A stretch of DNA of 64,000 bases from Closterium sp. Naga37s-1 (taxonomy: Eukaryota > Streptophyta > Zygnematophyceae > Desmidiales > Closteriaceae). The stretch lies in assembly GCA_947471745.1 (NCBI GenBank), contig CANJKZ010000724.1, forward strand, positions 3,022,501-3,086,500. Reading direction: 5' to 3'. The notes beneath the pieces were generated by a model. It worked only from the letters and a program-made list of their open reading frames with translations, ran no database searches and was not told the DNA's origin. Shown here one piece after another: positions 1-13,600 of this stretch. The stretch's first letter is position 1, and every line of letters starts with the position of its first letter. The translations under genes and the position numbers were made by a program.

Positions 1-430
1 GGTAGGGTGGCGGGGCCGCAGGTAAGGTGGCGGGGCCGCAGCAGAGGGCGGCGGGGCCGCAGGTAAGGTGGCGGGGCCGCGGGTAGGGTGGCGGGGCCGC
101 AGGTAAGGTGGCGGGGCCGCAGGTAAGGTGGCGGGGCCGCAGGTAAGGTGGCGGGGCCGCAGCAGAGGGCGGCGGGGCCGCAGGTAAGGGCGGCGTGCCC
201 GCTGGAAGGTGGCAGGGCCGCAGGTGAGGGCGGCACGAGGGGCCGCGGAGGTCGGCAGCGTGCCGTAAGGGCGGCACGCGACGCCGCGAAGGCCGGCGAC
301 GAGCCGTTACGGGCGGCGCAAGGGCGGCGACGGGCCGCTTAGGGTGGCGACGGGCCGCGAAGGGCGGCGACGGGCCGAGTAAGGGCGGCGCAAGGGAGGC
401 CGCGAGGGGCGACGCGACAGTAGAGAGGGC
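1..430. repeat. GC-rich tandem repeat leader of Copia D
   Basis: Repeats built on GGTGGCGGGGCCGCAGGTAA alternate with GGGCGGCGGGGCCGC, decaying towards 430 into looser GGGCGGCGACGGGCCG copies. It occupies the position between primer site and gag, where the other Copia elements of this window carry unrelated GC-rich repeats. A short open frame at 148-342 is only repeat translation. Confidence 0.8.
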
Positions 431-668
431 ACACGAGGCGCGACTCGGGCCTAAACTAAGCGCGCTCCGGGCAGGAAAAAAAAAATTTTCGACTTGGTGG
501 GCCGTAGGAACAGTTCCCACGAGGGAACCTGCTCGATACCATGAGAAGAAACGAGGATGAATGGACGATGAATGAAGTGGGTACAAGTACTAACCCTAAT
601 TGGGTTGTACCCCCTATGGGATACCCCACTACAGCCTACACAAAAGTGTAAGCTATGATGTTCTGACA
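1..668 (-). mobile_element. Copia D: 5' end of a minus-strand LTR retroelement (5' LTR, primer site, GC-rich leader)
   Basis: Only the 5' part (minus sense) lies in the window. The LTR is 542-668; it starts TG on the plus strand and ends in TGACA. Next to it, at 528-541, the minus strand reads TGGTATCGAGCAGG, a primer-binding site beginning with TGG directly at the LTR edge. Beyond it, 1-430 is a GC-rich tandem repeat leader (unit about 20 bp, around GGTGGCGGGGCCGC). No coding domain is reached before the window edge. The LTR core matches those of Copia A and element C near the string TACCCCACT. The base run CGATC at 669-673 would be the target duplication, but its partner is outside. Inserted in Copia E. 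Confidence 0.7.
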
Positions 669-673
669 CGATC

Positions 674-1206
674 GGCCTAACTTACTACAAGAACGCAACC
701 ACACCGACTAAGTTAATCGGCTACGTCGACGCTGATCACGCTGGCGACTCCGACAATAGGCGCTCCCGCACCGGCTACATCTACCGCCTCGAACCTATCG
801 GATCTATCTCTTGGCAGTCGAGCAAGCAGGAATTAATTGCTCTCTCGTCAGCTGAAGCAGAATATATTGCACTCTGCTCAGCCACCAAGGAAGGACTCTA
901 TCTTCGCGAGCTGCTGGAAGAAGCGAAGTTAGCCGAGTTACCCAACTTTACCCTGTTCTGCGATAACCAGTCGGCAATTCGCATCGCCAACAAGAACGGC
1001 TTCGCGAACAGGACGAAACACATCGCCCTGCGATATTTCTTCGTGAAGGACGAGATCGAGAAGGGAAGGCTCGAGCTGTCATACTGTCCCACGTCCGAGA
1101 TGGCAGCTGACTACCTAACCAAGAAGCTCGGAAAGCAGAAGTTCGAATACTGCATGCTGCTGACTGGACAGAGCCACGTCAGCGACACTCCAGAAGCGAA
1201 GGGGAG
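674..1206 (+). pseudogene. Copia E RNase H (3' end of pol), interrupted
   Basis: In one frame this stretch reads as Copia-type RNase H: LIGYVDADHAGDSDNR, then the SWQSSKQELIALSSAEAEY block (the family pattern ending in SSTEAEY), then LFCDNQSAIRIANK, TKHIALRYFFVKD and ADYLTKKLG. These are the usual conserved blocks around the RNase H acidic residues. It ends at the purine-rich tract GAAGCGAAGGGGAG at 1193-1206, the polypurine tract just before the 3' LTR. The 5' part of the element is cut off by the Copia D insertion and the window edge. Activity cannot be judged from this fragment. Confidence 0.9.
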
Positions 1207-1737
1207 TGTTGGAAACAATCGGTCCTAAGCGCCTCTGTCGTGTCGAAACACTAAGACACAAAAGAAACGAAGTATAACGAATCACCGGCGAGTCAACCCT
1301 CGGAGGTTGAAAGTAACTGTTGGAGGTTACGCGAAAGTCAAAGGTCAGCGACCTTTGACCTGACAAAGTACAGCGCGACAGCAAGGACAAACAACTGACT
1401 CGGTATTGAGCAGTTGCCCGAGTCGTCACTGTATCGAACCGCAACAGCAATAGTAAAACGGTTATTAACTGTATCTCTTCGTATTCCTTGTACTCTTATA
1501 AAAGCTTGTCTCTTTGTTTTAATTAACTTACTTTGCCCTCACATACTAGCGCAAGGTGGTTCACAACTCTTTAATTAACGCTTCCGCTACTACACCAACT
1601 CTACCCAGAGTTCACCCCTGCAAAGATCCTAAGGGTTTTTCAGCCCAACACCAATGGTACAGGTGCTGCTTCGGTAACAGCAGGTGCGATGTTGTTGCAT
1701 CTTCGGGAATGGTAAGAAATTCTTTCTTATTCCAACA
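1207..1737 (+). repeat. 3' LTR of Copia E (531 bp)
   Basis: Begins TGTTGGAA and ends TTCCAACA, a perfect 8-bp terminal inverted repeat, and follows a polypurine tract. A TATAAAA box lies at 1497-1503. The following GTGGG (1738-1742) is the expected target duplication, with the partner outside the window. Confidence 0.85.
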
Positions 1738-1742
1738 GTGGG

Positions 1743-2593
1743 GAATCTAAGCCGTAACCGTTTTCTCAACCAGACATCCAATAATTGAAAATAGACGCCC
1801 TTTACTTGAAAACATGTCCTTCATTTGAAAAGACGTATATTGTTTGAAAACGACACAGACATGTTCTGAAAGCAGACGTCCTATTAGGCCGAACCCAACT
1901 AACGCGAGAGCAACGGAATGTATCGGTACCCGATAATATCGACCTGCACTTGGGAAATAGAACTCCTTACAGCTACTGTACTGGCTTCAATACTGCATTC
2001 ACATCAGTAACAAGGAACATGAACCATCACAGCGAGAATCATGCGCACCGAACTCCAGCACAGGTTGGCCTACAAAATATCTGAACACATCAGGAATCCA
2101 TGGAAGTCAACGAAGTCATGACGCCATATACTCCAGTAGTCGCAAGGCGTGTACTATTGCTGATTAGTAGTATCTTCTTTCATCGCTAGCTTGTCGAGGG
2201 CGTTGGTTTCAATCAGTGCTGTTGGCTTATCACCGTTGGTACGATGACCATTGCTGGTTGTTAGTCACTGCTAGTAGTAGTTACTCCTTCGATGCACCAC
2301 CGAGTTCCGCGCGTTGTCCTTGTCCCGCCGTTAGACCAGCATCGTTCGACGTTTAGCATGCGCCATGAAGGTCCGTTTTGGGTGGTCCTGATGCGACGGT
2401 TCTCGTAGTACTGATGATGTCACTGCGTCGTACTAATTGCCGCGGCGCGTGGGGTACGCTTTGCAGTGTAACTCACCGACTCCCACCTCCCGCCCCCCCG
2501 GCGCCCCATCCTTGCCTCGAACCTAATGCGCTAGGACGTTACTACGCATTAACTCGCGAATAACGACAGAAACTAAGCGTCAGAAGTGCTCCG
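1743..2593. other. Non-coding interval upstream of the LRR-lectin gene
   Basis: No recognisable coding or RNA gene. Composition is mixed and less G/C-skewed than the flanks. It would contain the promoter and 5' UTR of the downstream gene, but I see no convincing TATA element. Confidence 0.5.
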
Positions 2594-5500
2594 GTGTCCT
2601 CGCCATGCTCCATCTCACCCACTCCCAAGCCCCTTCTCCCCGTGCAGAGCCTTCTTTTGCTTCTGCTGCTGCTTACCTGCTCGCCGAATGGCACGACAGT
2701 GGCGACGGCGCGGCGAATACAGGCCTCAGACTGTGAGTGCGGGCAGGGGATCATGATGCACGTGGCACGCGTGTCGTTGAGGCTAGGAAACTCAACATTT
2801 CCTTGGCTTGTGTCGTTTGTCTCCCTTCATTTTTAGCTCACCTCCATTTCAATTCGCTCGTGGCTGTCTCTAAAAATACAATCTGGCCCGAGTTTTCACC
2901 CATGTACCAGAGTGTTCAGGTGACAACTCCTACTGTCATTTTGTCATGTTGTTCATTCCGGACTCGCATCTGAGTCTTACAGGTGAAAACCCTAGGTTAC
3001 AGGGGTCGCTTTTTGCCTTGGGTTCGGTGATGCACTTGGGCGGGAGTGCATGCACTTGGTGAAATGGTTTTACTTTCACTGTACGCTCTCCTCGCTTTCC
3101 TCTTTCACCGCCTCCACATTCTTCCTCCAGCCTGCCTTGCTCTCCCTCCCTCCCTCCTCCCATCCACCCCTCCCACCCTCCCTTAATTGAATATTGAAAA
3201 CAATCCATCTTCCCTCAATGTCGGTGCAAATTTGAACGTTCCCATCTGCGGGTGTACCGCCTGCTCACGGCCCGCCCTCGTTCCCTCAGTCCTGATCTGC
3301 ACATCCATTTCTCCGCCCCTCCTCCCGTCCATTTGCCTGTCCTTCATCCGCCCATCCGTCCATAAGTCCACCCACCCGTCTGTTACGCACATCCATCCGT
3401 CCATCCGTCAGTCCATCACCCCGGGCTTGTTTGTTAGCATTTGCTCGTCCATCTGTCTGTCTCCATTTCTATATGACAGCCCTCTCCTCCTGCCCCATGT
3501 TGCTCCCCGTGCCTCCCACACCACGCACGCAGTTAGCGTGCTGGAGCAGCTGCTGGAGTCGTGGAATGGCTTTGCTGATGGCAAGACGTGGTCGCCCAAC
3601 AGCGACTGCTCCACAGTGCAGGGCATCACCTGCGATACCAATGGCTACGTGGTCTCACTGTGAGTAGTCTTGCAGACTTATCCCTCCCAAGTCATGCTTC
3701 CCTGCATGCCATGGGGTCTCATCTCTGCCACGTCCTGTGTACTGCGTTAACACATTTTGTCTTTGCCGCAGATGCATTGTTGGAGCCGGTAGCCAATGTT
3801 ACTCTGCACACACAACACTCGCACAAGCGCTCATCTAAAGTCAGGGATACTACTTTACTCCACGTTATGTGCATCATCAGTTCAACATCAGGCACCATGA
3901 TGTGCGTCACTGTGTGCAACATGACATGACATGATATCTTGTACTCAACATGATGTGCGTCATCAGGTCAACATCGGGCAACGACCTGCGGGCGTTCATC
4001 CCACACGAGATCAGCGGCCTGCAGCATCTCACATTCCTGTAAGCTGCCGTGCGTGACTTGTGAGTATGGAACGGAACAGCAACAAACAAACAAGCTAGGC
4101 TACGGGAAGAAGTGCAAAGTACACATGGACTGGAAAAGGCTGCTGCAGGCTGCCGCGGGCACTGAGTTGTTTCACGCATTCCCAAACCTCTGCTCTGCAC
4201 GTTCTCTAGGTAGTTTCCTGCATTCTCTTTCATCCACTCGTCGTTCAGCCTTTTTTTGAAATATTCCACTAGTCGCTGCACTTCAACTCCCTTGATTGTC
4301 ATCACGCCTTCCTCCCACCTTTCCCGTGCCTCCTCCCATCCACCGCCCCCACCCCCACCCCCGCTTGTGCGTCAGATCCATCACGGCCAGTCATCTAGTG
4401 GGCTACCTTCCCTCGGGCCTCTTCAACCTACCACTTCTCAAGGGCCTGTGCGTGCTCACTGCGTGCTCACTGCGTGCTCACTGCGTGCTCACTGCGTGCT
4501 CGCTGGGTGCTCTCTGGGTGCTCGCTGGGTGCTCTCTGGGTGCTCGCTGGGTGCCTCTCCAGGGGCTGGGGATTGGAGCACTGCATCTAGGCAGTGGCCG
4601 GAATTAGGGTTTGTTGCAGTTGCAGATTGAGTCTGCTATACCAAAGAAAGGAGTGAAGAGGTAGAACAGAAACGAACGTGATGATGATAGGTGGGAGGGA
4701 AAATGGAAATCACTGGACGACCATGATTCTCATTGGACCTGCAGTGCAACTCGGGTGCTCTGAAGGAGCTGATGAGTCCTCACACTCAGGTGGGACTCTG
4801 CTGCTGCCATCACTCGCACTTCAGTGTGCATGCAGCACTACCACCTCCTGCTCCTCCTGCACCATCTGTGGCACATTCTCCTCTCGTTATACCACGCATG
4901 TCCTACTGATCGCTATCTGTAACAGATCTCTGTCTGCATACCCTTGTCAGTCTGACCGTCTAATCCCCCCTCCTCCCCCATTCCCCTCCTCCTCCCTCCC
5001 CCATTCCCCTCCTCCTCCCTCCCCCTTCCTCTTCCTCGTCTCTGGCACCTTTCTGCTTCCTTCTGCTTCCCACTGCTTCCTTGTACCTCACCATCGTACT
5101 CCCAACCCCCCATACATCCCCGTGCCTGCCCATCCCTGTGTGCGCATGGGAGCAGGCAGCTGAGCACGAATCTTCTGTACGGTGCCATACCAGATGGCAT
5201 CAGCAAGCTCTCACGCCTCACATACCTGTCAGTGCTGCCACACAACCACTGCCAGGTATCTATTTTGCCTAACATGGGCTTCTCACTTGGTCCGGTGCAT
5301 TGTTACCTACCATGCACGCTCTCGTTCCCCTTCCTGTCGCACTTACCATGCAATCCATCCATCTACTGCCATTACCTTGGTCGTCTGCAGCAACCTGAAC
5401 GAGAACTACTTGTTTGGACCGCTACCCGAGGCACTTTCCCACCTCGGCCAACTCATATCGCTGTAATGTGCACACTTGTGGTTCGAACCTGTTGAAACTA

Positions 5501-8500
5501 GAGAGATTCGAGCTCATAGAGCGTGGGCAGAGGTTAGGCTTGGGGACAATGGAAAAATTCATGGGGCATTGGTCGTGGGGACAAGGGACAAGCATATCGA
5601 AGAAGACAGATGGTGTCTTGTGCCTTTACGTTGGTTCTCGGTCAACGAAGCATTTGTGCCAATGCTCATACAGAGGCAAAGCACTCACCGCAGCATGTGT
5701 GTGTGTGTGACCCATGACCAGGAATCTCGTGGGGAATATACTTATGGAGACCATCCCTTCTGTCATCGGCTCCATCACCACCCTCCAGTCGCTGTGAGCC
5801 TGGCACCCTAGCTAGCCTGGTAAGCACTTGCTTGGATGCTTCATTCTGCCATTTATTGTGGAATGATGCTTTGCGTTCATCGGATATTCTCTCTTATAGT
5901 GTCTCTGTAACCTATGCGTTGCATTGCAGTGTATGTATTCCTTCCATAGCGTCTCTGGCTGCCACGTCGAGCAGAATATGCATGCTCTTACCATCCCTTG
6001 CTTCTTCCCCCCTCCGTTCCGCACCCTCTTTCCCCTTACCACACCTCCCTCCCCCCCTTCCCCCGCTTCCCCCCCCCCCTGGTTTCGCCAAGGTGCGCAG
6101 GGACCTAAGTGCGACGGGCATGCAAGGGACCATTCCTGATTGGATATCCACAATGCCCAGGCTGAGTAGCCTGTACGTGTAACGTGCCCATGAACACTCA
6201 TGCCTCTCACAGATTCACATTGTAAACACCCCCTGCGGGCGATGTTCTGGTCTATTCAAATTGCTTTAGTGCCTTTAAAGCCTTAATCCCCAACCTCAAA
6301 GAGAGGGAGCATTCCCTGCATACAGTTTGATTCCTGTTTTCATGCGACCTTTGCTGTTTCACCCAGTTCCTGCGTGCACACAAGAAAAGCTGTGCTCCAT
6401 TCCATGGCACGAATTTGGGCGCAGCACCTCTCAAGCATTCACGTTGTGAGAGCTGCTTTCTCGAGGTATTGAAAGATGTTCTTCCACATATCTCCCTTGA
6501 AACGCTACCTTGCAGCCAGATACGAGGGAATTATCTAAATGGCACCATACCAGCTTCACTTAGCCGCCTGACACAACTCGCCACACTGTACGTTCACGAA
6601 TACTACGAACTTGTCAAGGCTTCCATCAAAGCGTAATGATCCTGTGAGATATTGAACCACTGCGTTGCAGCACAGGGTTACAGGGGCCTTTTGCCTGGTT
6701 TCAAATGTTCCTCCCATGGTGTTTATGCACTTGCATTGCACTCAGCACCAGCTGGAATGGAAACCACCCATTCTGAAATACCTCATTTCTCTACTCTCTT
6801 GCGTGCAGTGACATTGGAAAGAACCGCCTCCTTGAAGGGTCTATTCCTGCAGAGCTCTTCAGCCTAGTGAACCTGGAAGCGCTGTGAGTCATAACCCAAA
6901 GAGTGGCGTTCATGCAAGTGAGGATGGGAGCAACGCAGGGAGGAAGAGGCGGTGCCTCTTCACTGCGCAGCCACATACAGGTACAGTGATGCACCAAAGG
7001 GAGAGACCTGGTATTCAGTGAAGGAACAGGTACTGAGAGAGTGGGAATTCCCGTACGTATGCGACCATATTCCATCACAGAAACTGTAAGTTGGTGGATG
7101 CAGCTAGAATTCATCACAGTGTCGTCAGCAGAGGCCCCATGGATTTGGTGAAGGTCCATGCAGGTGGGTTCTCCGAACAAGCTGGCTCCGGCTCTGCTGG
7201 GGGGAGGTTAGCAAGTGTGCAGCGAATTTTTCAAGGGGAAGAGAGGGGGGCGAAGGAAGGGGTGTTGGGAAATGACGAGTTTGGTGGGTGTTCCGTTCCG
7301 TCTACCATCTTTTGCCATTGTGACGAACTTGTTGGTGGCTGGAGCTCTGGCCTAATTTGCATGTCTGCCAATTCTTTAGTATGAGTTGGTTGGCTTGCCA
7401 TGTGATGTGAATGTGTAGTGTTATAGCAGCATTATCTCATCCACCTCATTCTTACCATAGCTCTTCATCACTTTCCTCCGCTTCTGTATCTCTCAGGTCC
7501 TTCTCCTCTTGCCTTGCCCCCCTACCCCTGCCTATCTTTGTCTTTCATCCCCCCTACCAATTTGGTCAGCAATCTTGGAGTAAGCAGCTTGAATGGCACC
7601 ATTCCTGCTTCACTAGGAGCACTCAGCCGGCTACGCTCCCTGTGAGATGTGAACTTGCTGTTGCCAGCAGCGTAGCGAAGCAACTTTTCATTTTGCCTCA
7701 ACGTTTGAAGCGACTATTCTCCTGATGGTAGTGCTTATTTCAAGTGCGCCTTCACATGAAGGTGTAAAAAAACGATTATTGCAGCGTAGATTCTTGTTGG
7801 TGATTTTTGCTGAGCCAATTGAAACACGAAGAGGATACTACTATGTTATGTTTTCCAGTCTGCTATGAGCAGAAACATGTTGCACAAGATAACAGCTCCT
7901 TGCATAACAAAAATGCATGGAAAAGTCAATATACACTATGAGAGAGGCAACTCAGTTGGTAACTCCCTTTCTGCGACTCGCACCAACACAGGCAGTTGGC
8001 ATGGACAAACATATCTGGGACCCTGCCTTCGTCAATTGGAAGCCTCACTCGCCTTGATGTCCTGTGCGAACCTCATAACCGCCCTCTCCGTTTCATTTCT
8101 TCATCTTGATTTTTTTCGTAACGCAGCCTTTTCTTCTTAACCTTCCTGTTGTCTTTGGTGTCCCTTCCCACTTCCATGCGCCCTTCACATCTGCTCTGCT
8201 TCTGGGCAGCTATTTCACATAACCATTTCCGGTTTATAGTGCATTGCAACAGCAAGAAGCAGAGTATAACGAATCCCTTATAAGAACAATCTGTGTTGGG
8301 GATACCACATGTGCTTGCACTGAAGATTTTTTTTGCTTCGCATCACATCGCGGATAGCCTTGTCGGATTAGTTGCTGATGGAGCACGATTGATATGGTAT
8401 ATGTGTGTGGCCCGCAGGTACCTGGAGAGCATGCACCTCACAGGCACCGTTCCCAGATCATACTCAAACCTGCAGAGTCTAGGCCTCCTGTAAGTGCGGG

Positions 8501-10548
8501 CCAGACTAGCTTTCAGTATGGTAGCTGCATCATTCTGCATTTTTCACTGCAGCTTCTGGTGCTCCCTAAGAGTCATACAGTGCTGAGTAAGAGTCTGAAG
8601 CATCACTTGCGGTGCACTCTGTCTGCCGTTTGCTTCCCATCTGGTGTGCAACCCATCAGCCTTATGAACAGAAACTCTCTCTCAGGCGACATGTATGGCA
8701 TCACCAGCACCATGACCAACCTGCTCACACTGTGAGTGCATACGGGAGGGCCAGCATGGCAGATCATCCAACAGAGAGAGGGAAAATACCATGTACAGCA
8801 AGAGCACCAGTGCAGCAGAAGCATGGGGACCTCTCAGTCAACAAACTGATTGACTGTGTTGTGTTGTGATACGATAAACTGATTGACACTCTACTCGATC
8901 CCATACCCTTCAGTGCTCCAGTGCAATCCTTAATCACTCTGGCAAGCAATCCTTGATCTCTTGAGTGTGCGACCCACTGCTTCTTGTGTGAGGCCTGCAA
9001 AGCCCCGCTAATTATGACTTTGGTTTCCCACACAATACTCCATCTGTTCCTCTCCTCCTCACCGCCCTTCACTTCACTTTCCTGCCTCCCTCACAGCGAC
9101 ATTTCCAGCAACCAGTTCACGGGGCAGCTGCCTGCGCCCCCATCGTCCCGCCTGCAGTTCTACTACGCCCACCGCAACTACTTCACCCACGGCACTGTCG
9201 TTCCGCCCAAGAATAACCTCACCTTCTTTTCAAACGTCTTTCAGAACTGTCTCCTCAATGCTTCCATGGTGGCTGGGGAATATGAGCGCCAGAGGAGTGC
9301 AGAGGAGTGTGCAGCGTTCTGTGGGGTTGCAGCTGGGGACACCAAGCCCCTGTGCAGCGGGCATGGCGTGTGCTCCTTCAATGCGTCTGTGCAGGAATCG
9401 GCGTGCACGTGCGATAGCAACTTTGACAACCAGGCGGGACCCCACTCCTGCGCCTACAGTGGTATGCATTGGACACTTGTGAAGAATTGTTTGCCGTGAT
9501 CCTCTCAGTGTACGATTCCCAATGAACAAAACTCATTGCAACACAATGCCTTCTCAATGCCGGATGCCTGCAGTCCTCCCTTCAACGGAGTCATCACAAT
9601 CAACGCCGGTCTCCTTAACCGCAGCAGCAACACAGCTATTCAACGGCACCCTCATCCTCACGCCATCAGCCCCCAACACATCAGGAGCAGCCGTTCTCCA
9701 GACGCCCATCCGCCTCTTCCATTTCATTGACAGCCCTGGCCCGTGCGGCACGCCCTTTGCCTTCAACGTTTCCCTCAGCTTTGCCATGAAGGCTGTGACG
9801 CCAGGAGGTCCGGGCATGGCGGGAGAAGGCCTGGCGTTTGTTGTGAGTGCGGTCGCACCGCAGGGGGCTGCTGCAGCAGGGGTGGGGCTGGGAGGGGTGG
9901 GGAAGCGGAGTGTGGCGGTGGAGTTTGACTCGGTGCTGAGTGTGAAGCACAGCGACCCCAACGACAACCACGTGGGCGTCAATGTGGGCGGCTCGCCTGT
10001 GTCCCTCGCCTCTGCCACGGCCCCTCTCATCCTCAACGACGCCCACACCAAGCACGCCTGGATCCACTACGACCCCACCAGCGGCGGCACTCTCCGAGTC
10101 TACCTCTCCTCCGACCCCCAGCAGCCCCCCACCCCCACCCTCCGAGCTCGCGTGTCGCTCTGCTCCATTCTGCAGCCAACTGCTGTGGAGACCAACTTCT
10201 TTTTCAGCTTCGTAGCATCAAATACGGAAGCAGCCCAAGAAAACGTCATCTTGAAGTGGGAAATCGTGACAGGTGCGGATAATTGCGATGAAGGAAGGTG
10301 GGGTTGGATCACCTGGTAGTTGGGTCATTGACCCCTGTGCAGGAGACGAGATACACCGGTCAGATATTTTGCTGTACTGACAGGTATGGTCTGTCACCTA
10401 ATTACACAGTCAATAACTCATCGACACGGCATTTGGAGTGTTAATTTGCAATAGCATAACCATAAGCACACACACACACACACATGCACACACACACACA
10501 CGCACGCACGCACACACGCACGCACGCTCGCACGCACGCACGCACTCA

Positions 10549-10608
<60 letters not shown>

Positions 10609-13600
10609 CACACACACACGTGTGCACACACACACACACACACACGCACACTGCATACACAGAAACAACCATCTGCCGTTTAAAGAAACATGCTATGCAT
10701 GGACCTGTTAATGCATACCTCATGTTTTGCTTCTCTTGCAGCTGAAGTGTATGATAACAACGCGTATAAGAAATTATTTCTCATTTTGAGCTGATTGCAC
10801 TAAGGCTTCACATTCTTGCCTTGCGTCCTGTCGAATTGCAGGTTTACCACGACGGCCTACTCTCAATGCTCAAGGTAAATATCATCCGATGGCTTCTCGC
10901 ATTCCTTTCTCTCTTTTTTTTTTTTGTATGTTAGCTTAGCTGAATGGGGCAGCATAATCGAGTGGGGGGGCATGACTGAGTTGAGAACAGTTTGTTAACT
11001 GGGGGGGACATAGCAGGTCAAGGTGTGGCCTTCTTCTCTCCTCACCATGCACCTGTAGATGCACAGCTCTATGTCTGTCGTCCCGGACGTTTTATTCCAG
11101 TATTGCACAATGCACTGCCCTTTTGGCACCTCGCGCACATCAAGCATCGCTCGACATGTGTCTGTTAATGTGTGCTAATCTTCTCAATCGCACCACCAGA
11201 CCTGGCGTTGGGGTTTTTGTTGGACGAGGACTCCTTCTCATCGCAGGGCTTCAACGCCGCCTTCCACTACGCCAGTGCGGGATTCGACCCCGTGCAGCAC
11301 AACACCCCCTCCTGGGTTGTCAAGTCCTTCGCCTCCTGGGTCTTGTCCGAGGCCATGTGGCCTGTCAAGAACCAAAAGGGCTGCGGTGAGTGGCAAACAG
11401 ACAAGGTAAACATTTGGGTGCATTCTGATCCACCATGGGGCGCGCTTCATGAGCGAGCAGTAGGTTAGATTGACAGGGGTACACTGGGAATTGGGTTGTT
11501 CCAATCTCTTGCCTCGTAAGGTCAAATGGTTGTAGAAGGTAAAGATCAGACTGAGGTCCAGCTGGGCTGAGCCTGGATTGGTTCGAACTGGACCCTTCTC
11601 GTCATCCAGTCGACCTAGCCAAGCTGAGCCGGTTCAGTGGGGTCCCATAAGATGGGGTCGTCGATTCAGGCCCATCTGAAGCCTAGCTGGTCAGCTCGAG
11701 GCAACCCTGCCTACCCACCAGATGCGCGCAAGGTTGTGGCTCTCATCTCCGCATTTTGTCCACCAGGTGTCTAGGCGGAGTGGCGGCACTCGATCCACCG
11801 AGGCTCGTTGCATATTAAGTTAGCCGAGCTTGAAATCAGTTCACCTGAAATTGAAAGTCTTGGCTCAAACCAAACAGATCGTGCTTCCGCTCGACTTGTT
11901 TCCCATGCCGAGCCACTTTGAAAAGCAGTTCACACAAATCAGACTGAATCACAGATTTAATTACGTTAATTTGTAGCCCGGTTCTAGCAGTCACTTTCCA
12001 TGCTTGTTAGCACAGTAATGGCATTGTTTGTTGCTCCCGTCTTTTTTGTGATGGCAGCGGACTCATGGGCGTACGCAGTGGTGGCAGCGGTGGAGGCAGC
12101 CCACAGGATCGCGAGCAACTGGGCGCGACCCCCCGTGCTGTCGGTGGAGCATCTGCGCCTCGCCCTCTCCTCCAACTGCGACGGTGGCTCGCCCACCAAG
12201 GCGCTGCAGTTCCTCCTCAACGCCACCGCGCACGGCAAGGGGCTGCTGGAGGAGACTGTGTACTCCCAAGGGCTTCCCCTCAGGGGCAGATCACTGGTTC
12301 GTGAGCTGAGCTGCTACTGGTGTACCTTTTAGAGTGCCGTTGGGATTTTGCTACTCCTATGATGCCCTCCTTCCGTTCCCCACCTCACGGGCTCTTCCCT
12401 TGGTGCCTCTTTCCCACCTACAGGCGAGCACACCCAAGTACTATGGCATCCGCGGCATCGAGCGCACGGGGTTCTACGGGTGGTTTGGGCTCATGCTGGC
12501 AGTGCAGCGCCAGCCTGTCATTGTGCACATCGAGACTACGATGGGGTAAGACACCCTCTTTTGAAGCCTCAAGGGTTTGGGGATCGGAGCTTGGTTGATG
12601 TTGTGATCAAGAGCATGCTTGGCGCGTCCACCGGAGCAGCCACAAGCAGGGGATACGCTCATTTGAGCTCGTGGCCTTGCTGAGCCATTATTGAGGGCGC
12701 GTCCTAGCCACCTTGCCTCCGCCCGACTGGGTTCAGTCCTTGAGGCGATGCGAGGCTGTGGGGAGTTTGCCATCCTTGAACAAAGCTGGGAGGGGGTCTA
12801 GCAAAGGGAGAGGGGAAGGATTGAGGGGAGAGGCCATGAGGAAACAGAGGAACTTGCTGCTGAGCTGGTAGAGTAAATAGAGGATGGATTAAGTCGGTCG
12901 TTGCAGCTTCTGGGGAGGAATGAGAAGAGGACGGATTGGTTTGAGATGCTAGCTGCTAATGGTATGTGGGAGTAGAACATTGACGTTTCCGCAGTGCGGA
13001 GCTGTTATGATCCGTCACACTGTAACCTGCTGGCGTGCATCCCCTGCGTGCATTCCCTGCTATTGCTTCCTTCCAGAGCGACAAATACGCTGATGAGGAG
13101 TGTTTCACGGAGCATCTGAACCATGCGGTGTTGGTAGTGGGCTATCTGGTATCTGGAGTCGACGCTGCTAAGCCCGACCTGCCGCCGCCCTTCTGGATCA
13201 TCCGCAACTCATGGGGCACAGGGTGGGGCGACCAGGGCCACATGCGCATGGACATTCGCAGTGGAGATGGCATCTGCGGCATCAACACTCTCCCGGGCCT
13301 CTTCCCTGTCGTCAGAAGTGAGACCGACTACCCCATGCCGTGTCAGAGTACTTTTGTGAAACCAAGTCTCCAATTCACTTTGCCTCAGGCTTGTGGTAAC
13401 ATATCCACCAAGCCTCTAGCTCCATGCCCTTACCTTATGCTGGTTTTACTGACCACTAAGGATAGTGCTTGCTCCATTCGTTCTCCCATCACATCCCCTG
13501 CAACCCTTTCTTATGCCCTTCAACCATCCAGCACACTCCATGTCCGATGCACCAGACTCCATGTCCCATGCACCGCACTCCATGTCCCATACACCGCACT

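Noticed and set aside
10438..10723. His/Thr- and Cys/Val-rich small proteins
   Set aside because: CA/CACG microsatellite translations.
11200..13317. Active cysteine protease
   Set aside because: The nucleophile position is Ser, so ordinary thiol-protease activity is not supported.
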